The notes below the pieces were generated by a model. That model ran no database searches and had not been told where the DNA came from. It saw nothing but the letters and a program-made list of their open reading frames with translations. From the NCBI GenBank assembly GCA_024697945.1, contig JAILRU010000105.1:1-42875 (forward strand): DNA of 42,875 nt, given 5' to 3'. Positions 1 to 8,396 of this stretch are shown piece after piece; within the stretch, counting starts at the first letter, position 1; every line of letters starts with the position of its first letter. A program made the position numbers and the translations under genes. Source of the stretch: Bacteroidaceae bacterium (GTDB taxonomy: Bacteria > Bacteroidota > Bacteroidia > Bacteroidales > Bacteroidaceae).

Positions 1-1716
1 CGGCAACGCGGTGGCTTTGGTATTCAGACGGACATCAGCATCGATGGCGGCACCTTCGACCAGGTCACGCTCCTGCTCAACGGCATCGACATCGGCAACC
101 CCCAGACAGGACACTTATCGGCAGACTTCCCCGTCAGCATCAGCGACATAGAGCGCATCGAAGTGCTCCAGGGCGCGGCAAGCCGTGTCTATGGCGGACA
201 GAGCTTCGGGGGCGCCATCAACATCGTCACAAAGCACGACCCCACCCGCAGCATCGAGCTTGGAGGCAGAGGCGGCTCCTATGGAACAGCAGAGGGCGAC
301 GCACGACTATCCCTCACCCATAAACGCGTCAGCAACCGCATCAGCGGAGGCGGAGGCAGGAGCGACGGCGGAACGCTCAACAGCTCCTGGCTGAAAGGAC
401 AGCTCTACTATCAGGGCGACTACAAGGACGAGAAACTCACCCTCGACTGGCAGTTCGGCTTCTCAAAGAAATGCTACGGAGCCAACACCTTCTACAGCGC
501 CAACTATCCCGACCAGTACGAACGCAACCAGCGCCTCATGGCAAGCGCCAGCGCAGAGTACAGAGTGAAAAGAAGCTCCGATTCATCACCCTTCACCCTT
601 CACCTTTCACTCTACGGGAACCGTTCGTGGGACAACTTTGAGCTGATACATGGCTCGACATTCGGCGAGAACTTCCACTGTACCGACGTCTATGGCGTCA
701 TGACAGGCGGACACCACAGCTGGTCACTCGGCAAGACAGCAATCTCGGCAAACATCCGACACGAAGGCATCCACAGCACGAATCTTGGACGCAACCTTCG
801 GCCGGAAGGCAGCTTTTATACTTTGAGCGACAACCGCACGACGGTATCCCTCAGCCTCGAACACAACATCCTCCTGGAGCACTGGACCATCTCCGCAGGC
901 CTCATGGCAAGCACGACATCTGGCATCGACCACCGCATCCGTCTCTATCCAGGTATCGACATCGCCTGGCGTCCCGCATCAGGCTGGAAGATGTTCGCCT
1001 CTTACAACAAAGGCTACCGACTGCCCTCATTCACAGAACTCTACTACAAGAGTCCGACCCACGAAGGCAACCGCGACCTGAAGCCCGAGCACAATCACTC
1101 CCTTTCCCTTGGCGCAGAAATAAATCGTCAATGGTCGATGTTAAATGGTCAATGGTTAATGGTAAATGGTAAATGTTTACTCTTCTACCATCGCGGCACT
1201 CAGATGATAGACTGGGTCATGTATTCTCCGGACGACATCTTCCATACCGCAGCCTTCGACCTCGACAACATCGGAGTAGAAATCAATGGTCAATTGTCAA
1301 TTGGTCCAATAGCAACCATACGCGCCGGCTACACCTTCATCCATCAGGTCAAGCACGACGCAGAAGGCGTAGTCAAGAGCAATTTCGTGATGGAGTACCT
1401 GCGTCACAAGTTCGTGGCAAGCCTAACACATCGCATCTTGAGAGTGAAAAGTGAAAAGTTAAAAGTGAAAAATGAATTGTCGCTGACTTGGGATTTCCGT
1501 TGGCAGGACCGTGTGGGCAGCTATCATAGCCCGGGCGGCAAGCTCGTCAGCTACCATCCCTATGCGATGCTCGATGCCAAGCTACAGTGGGAAACGCCGC
1601 GATACCAGCTCTACGTCCAAGCGACCAACATCACCAACCATCGCTACTACGACCTCGGCTCCGTCCCCCAGCCCGGCATCTGGGTCATGGCAGGTGCCCG
1701 TCTGAAACTGTTCTGA
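1..1716 (+). CDS. TonB-dependent outer membrane receptor, 5' end outside window
   Basis: Outer-membrane beta-barrel that would import a siderophore, cofactor or glycan using TonB energy. The reading frame is open from base 1, so the signal peptide, TonB box and early plug lie upstream. The visible part starts in the plug domain (GFGIQTDISIDGG, then IERIEVLQGAASRVYGGQSF with the typical RIEVLxGxxSxxYG signature and GGAINIVT), followed by about 480 residues of alternating barrel strands ending in an aromatic residue (final RLKLF), as expected for the last outer-membrane strand. A C-terminal segment (YVQATNITNHRYYDLG) is typical of this family. Substrate cannot be told; the compact size and plug sequence look more like a siderophore or cobalamin-type receptor than SusC. 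Four short stretches of 7-nt repeats (592-612, 1131-1179, 1286-1307, 1444-1478) are read through in frame and probably encode extracellular loops. Confidence 0.93.
   Translation, partial: RQRGGFGIQTDISIDGGTFDQVTLLLNGIDIGNPQTGHLSADFPVSISDIERIEVLQGAASRVYGGQSFGGAINIVTKHDPTRSIELGGRGGSYGTAEGDARLSLTHKRVSNRISGGGGRSDGGTLNSSWLKGQLYYQGDYKDEKLTLDWQFGFSKKCYGANTFYSANYPDQYERNQRLMASASAEYRVKRSSDSSPFTLHLSLYGNRSWDNFELIHGSTFGENFHCTDVYGVMTGGHHSWSLGKTAISANIRHEGIHSTNLGRNLRPEGSFYTLSDNRTTVSLSLEHNILLEHWTISAGLMASTTSGIDHRIRLYPGIDIAWRPASGWKMFASYNKGYRLPSFTELYYKSPTHEGNRDLKPEHNHSLSLGAEINRQWSMLNGQWLMVNGKCLLFYHRGTQMIDWVMYSPDDIFHTAAFDLDNIGVEINGQLSIGPIATIRAGYTFIHQVKHDAEGVVKSNFVMEYLRHKFVASLTHRILRVKSEKLKVKNELSLTWDFRWQDRVGSYHSPGGKLVSYHPYAMLDAKLQWETPRYQLYVQATNITNHRYYDLGSVPQPGIWVMAGARLKLF
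1131..1179 (+). repeat. Heptanucleotide tandem array inside TonB receptor gene
   Basis: Seven successive 7-nt units of the type atggtca / atggtta / atggtaa, read in frame as a Trp/Asn/Gly-rich loop. Similar 7-nt periodicity recurs in the same gene at 592-612 (ttcaccc type), 1286-1307 (attgtca type) and 1444-1478 (gtgaaaa type). Seven is not a multiple of three, so gain or loss of one unit would shift the frame. Confidence 0.85.
1444..1478 (+). repeat. gtgaaaa heptanucleotide array inside TonB receptor gene
   Basis: Units gtgaaaa, gtgaaaa, gttaaaa, gtgaaaa, atgaatt follow each other at 7-nt spacing. The same unit makes up intergenic arrays at 14690, 34043, 37266 and 41866, so this looks like an intergenic repeat that has entered a coding region and is tolerated. 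Confidence 0.85.
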
Positions 1717-1741
1717 ACACACGACATCAACAACGCACAGA

Positions 1742-1815
1742 AAAACTTTTTCCTACGCACAGGAAGAATTTTTCCTACACAGAGAAAAAATATTTCCTAC
1801 GCACAGAAAAAAAAG
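1742..1815. repeat. 22-bp tandem imperfect palindromes
   Basis: Three full units and a partial one at exact 22-bp spacing, each with the core tttttcctacgcacag. Each unit pairs partly with itself (TTCCT against AGGAA). It starts about 25 nt after the receptor stop codon and precedes the terminator hairpin. Related arrays are at 5188-5255, 17034-17104 and 41806-41868. Confidence 0.75.
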
Positions 1816-1828
1816 GTGGAACGAAAGG

Positions 1829-1860
1829 AAAGGCCGGCACCCTTACGGATGCCGGCCTTT
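1829..1860. terminator. Bidirectional intrinsic terminator
   Basis: A perfect 11-bp stem, aaaggccggca (1829-1839) against tgccggccttt (1850-1860), with a 10-nt loop. It lies between the convergent receptor gene and LRR protein gene. The stem ends in an A run on one side and a T run on the other, so it can serve both strands. Confidence 0.85.
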
Positions 1861-1894
1861 GTTCACGTTCTCACTTGGTCGCGTCTTCTGTGCA

Positions 1895-4800
1895 TTAGCG
1901 AAGCACCTTTTTGCCATTCACAATGTTGATACCGTGCTGCATCTTTTGGATGCGCTGACCAGCAAGATTGTAGATTGGCTGTTGACTATTGTTCGTTGTC
2001 TGTTGTCCAATCTCATTGATGCCAGTCTCGTCGGCACCTGGGCTAACGGTGATGCCATAGATGAGCAGGACGTTTTCGCCAGTCTCGGAGCCATCGTTGT
2101 CATAGGCACGAACCAATGCCGAGCCTTCGCCAACCGAATAGATATAGACGTATGTCGGCTCAGTGACATCGTAGCTAACATAGACATCCCCGCGTTCGTT
2201 TCGGACAGCGTATGTGGGAGTGCCTTCACCGATGCGAACAGCCAGGCGTGTCTTGCCTATTGTCCATGCGTTGACGGTGATGACGCCCTTGCCGGGACTT
2301 ACCTCGAGGATGATGCCGGTGAAGTTATCACGGATGTCGTCGCTGCCTGGATTGCCGTCGTTGATGAGCGACATATCGGTGGTCTGGCCAACGAACAGGC
2401 ATCCGTTCATGTAGCCGCTGCCAGTGGTAGCGTCAAGATTGTAATAGACATTATCGACGATGTTGTCGCTGAGGTCCTCGCCCTGCAATGACGAAACTGC
2501 TACCGAGGTCTCATCGTCGATAGGAGTTATCGCATCACCCAGGTCGCCAACGAAGGTGACGTTGAGGAAGCCGAAGTTCGTCTCCCACTTCTCCAGGTCG
2601 GCAGCGCGGACGTGCATCTTCGTCATCTTGTCGGGCTTGAACGAGCGGTCCTCGCTGTTTGACGTAAATTTCCACGTCAGGGCGTCAGGGTTGGCATAGC
2701 AGCTTACATCGAGGATGTTGGTGCTGTTATAGAAGGAATTGTTGCCTATCTGGGTGACACCGCTGCCAATGGTGACGTTGAGGAGCTTGCTGCATCCGTA
2801 GAAGGTGTAATTGCCTATAGTCTTCACGCTGTTCGGGATAACCAGATTGGATATATAGGTATAGCCGAAGGCAAACGAACCGATACTGGTCACGCCAGCG
2901 GGAATGGGCATTTCCTCGATGCGTTCGTTAAAGAATGCATAAGGCCCGATAGCCTTTACATAGTCGGGAATGACGGAGTTCGGGGTGCCGGCAATCAGGG
3001 TGTCGGTGGCTTTTTCTATGACAGCTCCCCCATCGATTTTGTAGATAGGATTGGCCTCGTCCACATAATAATTCTCCAAATAATAGATACTGCATATTGC
3101 ACCTTCGCCGATAGATGTCAGGCTGGCAGGCAGGTGAAGATTCTTGGGACCTTGGGAATAGGATAGAGCATGATCACTGAGGGATGTGAGGCCATCAGGC
3201 AGATACATGTCTGCCTCCATGAAATATACGTTGCTAAATGCAAAGCTGCCAATACTCTTCAACGTGCTGGGCAGACGCTCGACTCTTGAGTTGGTACATC
3301 CGTCGAACGCTTCATCGCCCACACGGGTCATACCTTCTGGCAAAACAATCTCCGCGATGTTCTCCCTATATTTATCCATCCACGGAGCGACGGAATACCA
3401 ACCGTCGTAATCATACATGTCGCCCGTACCAGTGATGGTGAGCCTGTAGGCAGGTTCCTCGTAGGACTGACCAGCGTTATAATCGTAAACCCAAACGGAG
3501 TAAGGCAGCGGGGTGATGGCATAATCCAAGTTGTCGCCACACTTGCCGCTCGGTATTTCCGTACTGCTGCCTTCCTCCTGGACGATAGTGATGCTTTTCA
3601 GGAAGATAGGCGCATTTCCGTTCAAAAACATGCGGATATCAGCATCTGTATATTCGATGGTACCGTCGAAAACCAGTTCAACTTCTGTGAAACCGAATCC
3701 CTCACGTGGAGTCACTCGGGTAAACTGCTCGTTCTCCCCTGTGCCACGTTCAATAATATCTGCTGTAATGGATTCTATATGGCCAGTGTATTTGATAATA
3801 ATCTTCCTTACTGGACCAGTCACAATGAACTGATTCTGTAACTCGATTTCCAGTGGTTGTCCGTCGTTATTGCCAATAAGCATACATTCCTCTGGTTCCG
3901 CGTCTTCGCCGAATTTGATTGAGGTCATATACACGGGAGCGGTGGGATTATAGATGAAGGCTAACCAAGGAGTATCTTCCTTCGTCTTCATAGCTCCAAC
4001 CTTAAAATTGTCGGTTACATCCCATTCCTCCCATGCATAGAATGTAGAAGTGAGGCCTTCCGGTTCCACCGCATCATCCTCTATCACAATGGTGACGCTA
4101 TTCAGGAAGGTGTTTCTGCCTACAACCAAATCAAACATGAGATTGCCGTCCATCTCTATGCCGTCGCCAAGATCTATGACGAAATCACGATAGTATGGTA
4201 AAGACTCATAAGCCTCTTCGCTGTAGAGCGTCCCTCCGTCGCTGTTCGTATAGGATGCGACGCGGACATCTCCACCGGCATTGATAATAATCTTCTTCAC
4301 CTTGCCCAAAACAGGGAAAGCCGATGTGAACCTCAGGTTCGTATAGGAGCTGCTGTTGCTTGTCACTCGCATGTAAATGCACTGCTCGTCGTTCCAAGTT
4401 GTAGGATAGGCATCTTCAAGTATCGTGCCCATGTAGGGCAACGCAAGTAGCCAGTCGTTGGCATTATTCTCCGTCAAGAAGACATTGTTGTAACCGTCAA
4501 AGTCTAAGAAATCAGAAATGATGCTTTTGTTGCCGAGTGAAATCACTTCTGTTCCAATGCTGGCGTAACGAATGAGGATGGGGTCGCTGGAACTCTCGTC
4601 TTTGGGATAGAACACAACAGTGACTTTTTGTCCCGGATTTGTAGATTGCAATTCCATCCCCTCGTACGTAAACTTGTAACTATGCAGTCCGTTGTCCGAT
4701 AAGTTCAGGTTGTACCTAAATGTCTGTCCTCCAAAATTAATGTCGAAAATTCCGATGTTGCCGCCAATCGTAAAGAACAACTCCTGGATGTTGCCAGGGA

Positions 4801-5098
4801 CACTGAAATCCGTCGAAATAGCAAATGAAGCTGTTTTCAGCTTGGCAGAAAGACAAGTTACGCCTCCCACCTCTGTCGTCTGGATGACGGGAGACTTTAA
4901 TTCCCCTTCGCCTTCCCAAGTCCAGTCGTTGCCTTCGTCAGTAGTCAGCGTTCCTGTGGAATACGTTTCACCGGCAACCCCATAAGTGGCTCCGGTAAAA
5001 GTCGAGTTAAAGACTTTCAGCTCCGTATCGTCTGCCCAAACGGTCAGGGGCAGTACGGCAGCTAATAACATTGCAGAAAATAGTTTTAGTTTTTTCAT
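1895..5098 (-). CDS. Secreted BspA-like leucine-rich-repeat protein
   Basis: A 1067-aa exported protein. Residues 1-22 are a signal peptide (MKKLKLFSAMLLAAVLPLTVWA, cleavage after VWA). The first ~500 residues hold repeated beta-rich segments alternating with phrases such as VKKIIINAGGD and VRKIIIKYTG. Residues ~580-800 carry BspA/LRR_5 repeats (LPSTLKSIGSFAF, IPAGVTSIGSFAFG, IPNSVKTIGNYTFYGC). A further beta domain at ~865-1030 follows, and the protein ends in a tail of the pattern IYNLAGQRI...GINIVNGKKVLR, which is widespread on exported Prevotella and Bacteroides proteins and resembles a sorting tail. BspA family members take part in adhesion and coaggregation; here that is inference. The linker just before the tail is encoded by 7-nt periodic DNA (1981-2015). 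Confidence 0.88.
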   Translation of the reverse strand: MKKLKLFSAMLLAAVLPLTVWADDTELKVFNSTFTGATYGVAGETYSTGTLTTDEGNDWTWEGEGELKSPVIQTTEVGGVTCLSAKLKTASFAISTDFSVPGNIQELFFTIGGNIGIFDINFGGQTFRYNLNLSDNGLHSYKFTYEGMELQSTNPGQKVTVVFYPKDESSSDPILIRYASIGTEVISLGNKSIISDFLDFDGYNNVFLTENNANDWLLALPYMGTILEDAYPTTWNDEQCIYMRVTSNSSSYTNLRFTSAFPVLGKVKKIIINAGGDVRVASYTNSDGGTLYSEEAYESLPYYRDFVIDLGDGIEMDGNLMFDLVVGRNTFLNSVTIVIEDDAVEPEGLTSTFYAWEEWDVTDNFKVGAMKTKEDTPWLAFIYNPTAPVYMTSIKFGEDAEPEECMLIGNNDGQPLEIELQNQFIVTGPVRKIIIKYTGHIESITADIIERGTGENEQFTRVTPREGFGFTEVELVFDGTIEYTDADIRMFLNGNAPIFLKSITIVQEEGSSTEIPSGKCGDNLDYAITPLPYSVWVYDYNAGQSYEEPAYRLTITGTGDMYDYDGWYSVAPWMDKYRENIAEIVLPEGMTRVGDEAFDGCTNSRVERLPSTLKSIGSFAFSNVYFMEADMYLPDGLTSLSDHALSYSQGPKNLHLPASLTSIGEGAICSIYYLENYYVDEANPIYKIDGGAVIEKATDTLIAGTPNSVIPDYVKAIGPYAFFNERIEEMPIPAGVTSIGSFAFGYTYISNLVIPNSVKTIGNYTFYGCSKLLNVTIGSGVTQIGNNSFYNSTNILDVSCYANPDALTWKFTSNSEDRSFKPDKMTKMHVRAADLEKWETNFGFLNVTFVGDLGDAITPIDDETSVAVSSLQGEDLSDNIVDNVYYNLDATTGSGYMNGCLFVGQTTDMSLINDGNPGSDDIRDNFTGIILEVSPGKGVITVNAWTIGKTRLAVRIGEGTPTYAVRNERGDVYVSYDVTEPTYVYIYSVGEGSALVRAYDNDGSETGENVLLIYGITVSPGADETGINEIGQQTTNNSQQPIYNLAGQRIQKMQHGINIVNGKKVLR

Positions 5099-5142
5099 AC
5101 GCGTATATATAATAAAATTAAATATGTGTAGTTTTCCGATTA

Positions 5143-5150
5143 CAAAGTTA
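5143..5150 (-). promoter_or_regulatory. Promoter -7 box for LRR protein gene
   Basis: TAACTTTG on the minus strand matches the Bacteroidota -7 consensus TAnnTTTG, 45 nt before the start codon. The -33 position reads TTC rather than TTG. Confidence 0.6.
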
Positions 5151-5403
5151 CAATTAATTTTGTAACGAGGGAAAAATTCCTGGGAAAAATAAGCCTAAAA
5201 TATAATCTACGCAATTTCTTTACAACGTTTCCGCAATTTCTTTACGTCTATTTCCTGTAAAGTTATGATAAAGAGAGCGTAGAAAAGAATTAAATTTTGA
5301 TGTATCTTTACAGCCCAAATATGGCTCTGATGCGAGGGGGAAAAACGGCAAAATGAAGGGCAAAAAAAAATGCAGAATTTTGAGTAGAAAAATCGAAAAT
5401 CTC

Positions 5404-5434
5404 TTGGTGAAATGGGCATTTTTTTATACCTTTG
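5404..5434 (+). promoter_or_regulatory. Promoter of nrdDG
   Basis: TTGG at 5404-5407 and TACCTTTG at 5427-5434, start-to-start distance 23 nt, as at several other promoters here. Transcription would start near 5440. That rules out the in-frame TTG at 5432 as a start codon and supports the ATG at 5489. Confidence 0.8.
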
Positions 5435-5488
5435 CATCCGTTTTTAAATAATCCGACGAACAAACAAAACCTACAGAAAAGAAACCTA

Positions 5489-7648
5489 ATGATTGTTATT
5501 AAAAGAGACGGCTCCCAAGAGGAGTTCAACCGACTGAAAATCAAAAACGCCATCATAGGCGCCTTTCAGTCGATAGGCGGAATGGACGACGAAAAGATAA
5601 AGACCGTCGCTACGGATTTGAGCGAAAGTATTTCCGTACGTGATGGTTTCACTGTCGAGGAAATCCAGAACCGCGTGGAGCTGGCCCTGATGCAGAACGG
5701 TTATTATGCTGAAGCTAAATCATATATTCTCTACCGACAGCGACACGCTGAAGCACGTTTCATCAAGGAGCGCATAGACTATATGAACGAATATAGCCAA
5801 ACAGCCGACAATGCTGCAACAGCCAGCGAGACCGATGCAAATGCTAACGTGACGATGAAGAATGTGGCTAACCTGGAAGGCGAAGTATATAAGACGACAA
5901 ACCGCGTCATCCAGCGTCAGCGCATGAAGGACAAACTGAACCAAATGTACCCAGAGGTGGCCAGGCAGTATGAACAGGACCTTAACCACCATATTATCTA
6001 TACACACGACGAGGCCAGCACTCCAGTACTGAAGCAGTACTGTATGGCGGTAAGTCTCTATCCTCTGATGACTGACGGTGTGGGCAACATCGACGGTGTA
6101 ACACCTGGTCCCCCAAATGACCTGCAGTCTTTCAGCGGCCAGATCACCAACCTCACCTTCCTGCTCTCATCCCAGTGCAAGGGCGCAGTGGCTTTCGGCG
6201 AATACTTCATCGTACTGAACTATTATATCGTGGGCGAGTATGGACCTGATTGGTACAACCACATGGACGATATAACCACAACGGAATGCTGCCTGAAGCA
6301 GCGCACTATCCGCGACAATATCGTCAAGGCATTCAAGCAGTTCGTGTGGGGCATCAACCAGCCAGCCGGTAACCGCAGCTACCAGTCGCCCTTCACCAAT
6401 GTTTCCTACTACGACCACACTTATTTCAACTCACTGTTTGAAAACTTCTGCTACCCCGACGGCACTCGTCCGGAATGGAAAGCCATAGACACGCTCCAGC
6501 GCATGTTCATGAAATGGTTCAACCAGATGCGTCTGAAGCAGGTTCTTACCTTCCCCGTAGAGACAATGGCAATGGTCTATGACCCCGAGACTGGCGACAT
6601 CATCGACAAAGACTATAAGGACTTCACCGCCGAGATGTATGCCGAAGGACACTCATTCTTCACCTACATCAGCGATAGCGCCGATAGTTTGGCATCATGT
6701 TGCCGACTTAAGAACGAGCTGACCGAGAACACCTTCAATCCCACCAGCGGACTGACGGGTGTGATGACGGGTTCGTGCAACGTCATTACGCTGAACATCA
6801 ACCGTATAGTGCAGGATGCTAAGCGTACCGTTGCAGGCACCGAGGGCGACCATGACTTCTACGCCTTCCTCCGCCTCTACCTGACAAACATCCTGGAGCG
6901 CGTATATAAGTATCACATTGCCTACAAAACGATGCTCTATGAGATGGAGGACCGCAAGATGTTCGCCGCTTCAAATGGCGGCTACATCTACATCAGCAAA
7001 CTGTATAGTACAATAGGCATCAACGGCCTTAACGAGGCAGCGCGTTTCCTTGGTCTTCAGGTAGGCAACAATCCTGAATACATCAAGTTCCTGCAGCTTA
7101 TCCTCGGCACCGTGAAAGAAGAGAACAAGCGCCACAGCATCAAAGACAAGAAGAGACCCTTCCTGTTCAACAGCGAAGTAGTGCCTGCCGAAGGTCTGGG
7201 TGGCAAGAACTACCGTTGGGACAAGGCAGACGGCTATTGGGTACCAGAGGACGAGAACCTTTACAACTCCTACTTCTACGATGCTCACGACGAGACTCGA
7301 GTACTCGACAAGTTTATCCTGCACGGCCGTCAGACCTACCAATTCACCGACGGTGGCAGTGCACTGCATTGTAACCTGCAGGACCACCTTACAAAGGAGC
7401 AGTATCTCAAGCTCATAGACTTTGCCATCCAGAACGGTACGTCGTACTACACCTTCAACATTCCGAACTCGAAGTGCGAGGACTGCGGACACATCATCAA
7501 GAAGCCTATCGACGTATGTCCGTGCTGCGGTTCTACGAATATTACGCAGTACACGCGCATTATAGGCTACCTGCGCCCAATTCCGGCATTCGGAAGGGAT
7601 CGTCAGATAGAGGCCGCGAAGCGCACCTACAGCTGTAATCTGGATTAG
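5489..7648 (+). CDS. nrdD: Anaerobic ribonucleoside-triphosphate reductase
   Basis: Class III ribonucleotide reductase that makes dNTPs from NTPs without oxygen, using a glycyl radical. 719 aa from the ATG at 5489, chosen because the promoter overlaps the upstream in-frame codons. Residues 1-~95 form an ATP-cone (MIVIKRDGSQEEFNRLKI) that senses ATP/dATP. The large barrel domain follows. Near the C-terminus a zinc site shows two CxxC pairs (CEDC and CPCC), then RIIGYL, in which Gly693 should be the radical glycine. The end (GYLRPIPAFGRDRQIEAAKR) fits the family, though the stretch after GYL differs from the E. coli form. It is followed 5 nt later by its activase nrdG. The pair implies strictly or facultatively anaerobic growth. 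Confidence 0.96.
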   Translation: MIVIKRDGSQEEFNRLKIKNAIIGAFQSIGGMDDEKIKTVATDLSESISVRDGFTVEEIQNRVELALMQNGYYAEAKSYILYRQRHAEARFIKERIDYMNEYSQTADNAATASETDANANVTMKNVANLEGEVYKTTNRVIQRQRMKDKLNQMYPEVARQYEQDLNHHIIYTHDEASTPVLKQYCMAVSLYPLMTDGVGNIDGVTPGPPNDLQSFSGQITNLTFLLSSQCKGAVAFGEYFIVLNYYIVGEYGPDWYNHMDDITTTECCLKQRTIRDNIVKAFKQFVWGINQPAGNRSYQSPFTNVSYYDHTYFNSLFENFCYPDGTRPEWKAIDTLQRMFMKWFNQMRLKQVLTFPVETMAMVYDPETGDIIDKDYKDFTAEMYAEGHSFFTYISDSADSLASCCRLKNELTENTFNPTSGLTGVMTGSCNVITLNINRIVQDAKRTVAGTEGDHDFYAFLRLYLTNILERVYKYHIAYKTMLYEMEDRKMFAASNGGYIYISKLYSTIGINGLNEAARFLGLQVGNNPEYIKFLQLILGTVKEENKRHSIKDKKRPFLFNSEVVPAEGLGGKNYRWDKADGYWVPEDENLYNSYFYDAHDETRVLDKFILHGRQTYQFTDGGSALHCNLQDHLTKEQYLKLIDFAIQNGTSYYTFNIPNSKCEDCGHIIKKPIDVCPCCGSTNITQYTRIIGYLRPIPAFGRDRQIEAAKRTYSCNLD

Positions 7649-7653
7649 CAGCA

Positions 7654-8121
7654 ATGCTCAAGTATGTAGATACTAAAGAGGTCTTTGCCGAGATTCCCGA
7701 CGAGATTACTTTGGCTATCAGTATCAGTGGCTGCCCCATTCGTTGCAAAGGATGTCATAGCACATACCTTTGGGAAGATGTGGGGGAGCCGCTGACCATT
7801 GATACCCTATCATCTATGCTTTCCGCCCACAGCGGAATAACATGCGTTTGTTTCATGGGAGGCGACAACTCGCCCTCAGAAGTTAACCAGCTTGCCAAAT
7901 GGGTGAAAGCTAATTCCAAGATACGCACGGCTTGGTATAGTGGCTGTGACAATCCCTCCGAAGAAGTCTCTCTCAGCAATCTCGACTACCTTAAGACTGG
8001 ACCTTACATTGCCAAGGCTGGTCCTCTCACATCCCCCACCACAAATCAAGTGCTATGGCGCGTGGAGCATACGGGAGACGTGGATAGCCTGGAAAACATC
8101 ACACATCGCTTCTGGAAGTAA
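7654..8121 (+). CDS. nrdG: Anaerobic ribonucleotide reductase activating protein
   Basis: Radical-SAM activase that abstracts the hydrogen from the NrdD glycine. The protein is 155 aa, a usual length. The CxxxCxxC cluster motif is complete (Cys27, Cys31 and Cys34 in SGCPIRCKGCH) and should bind the 4Fe-4S cluster and SAM. A glycine-rich stretch (CFMGGDNS) fits the SAM-binding GGE-like motif, here with D instead of E. The gene starts 5 nt after nrdD and is surely cotranscribed. No terminator hairpin is evident directly after it. Confidence 0.95.
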   Translation: MLKYVDTKEVFAEIPDEITLAISISGCPIRCKGCHSTYLWEDVGEPLTIDTLSSMLSAHSGITCVCFMGGDNSPSEVNQLAKWVKANSKIRTAWYSGCDNPSEEVSLSNLDYLKTGPYIAKAGPLTSPTTNQVLWRVEHTGDVDSLENITHRFWK

Positions 8122-8327
8122 TCGCTCCTGCTTATTTCCTTATCGATTGAGGGAAATATCTTACCATTGTTTGTGCGTGTGTTGAAATCTGAGAAATATT
8201 GTTCCATGATTCCAATGACTCGCAGGGATACCTGTGTAAACATGAGAATCAAGGGGTATAATTGTTGATTATCATGTCTTTGCTTGTTTTTTTTTCGCTT
8301 TATATTTTCTCTTTTTATTTTTTTTTG

Positions 8328-8335
8328 TAATTTTG
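8328..8335 (+). promoter_or_regulatory. Promoter -7 box for CotH-like gene
   Basis: TAATTTTG matches TAnnTTTG, 62 nt before the start codon and preceded by a long T-rich tract. The -33 position (8305) is T-rich but not a clear TTG. Confidence 0.5.
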
Positions 8336-8396
8336 CCCGCGTAAAACCCATATAAAAGGGTAAAAAGCGACATTAAGATAGTATTACATTCCCATT

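Larger units (their letters stand above)
5099..5488. other. Divergent intergenic region between LRR gene and nrdD
   Basis: A 390-bp A/T-rich gap holding the minus-strand promoter (5143-5150), a pair of direct repeats cgcaatttctttac at 5210 and 5232 (22 bp apart, related to the other 22-bp arrays) and the nrdD promoter (5404-5434). No small coding region or structured RNA could be supported. Confidence 0.6.

Noticed and set aside
5432..5488. Upstream TTG start for nrdD, adding 19 residues
   Set aside because: It lies inside the promoter -7 box, and the ATP-cone normally starts at the MIVIKRDG found at 5489.
8122..8396. Riboswitch or structured RNA between nrdG and the CotH-like gene
   Set aside because: The 275-bp region is T-rich with one promoter-like box; no conserved riboswitch core or strong hairpins were recognised.
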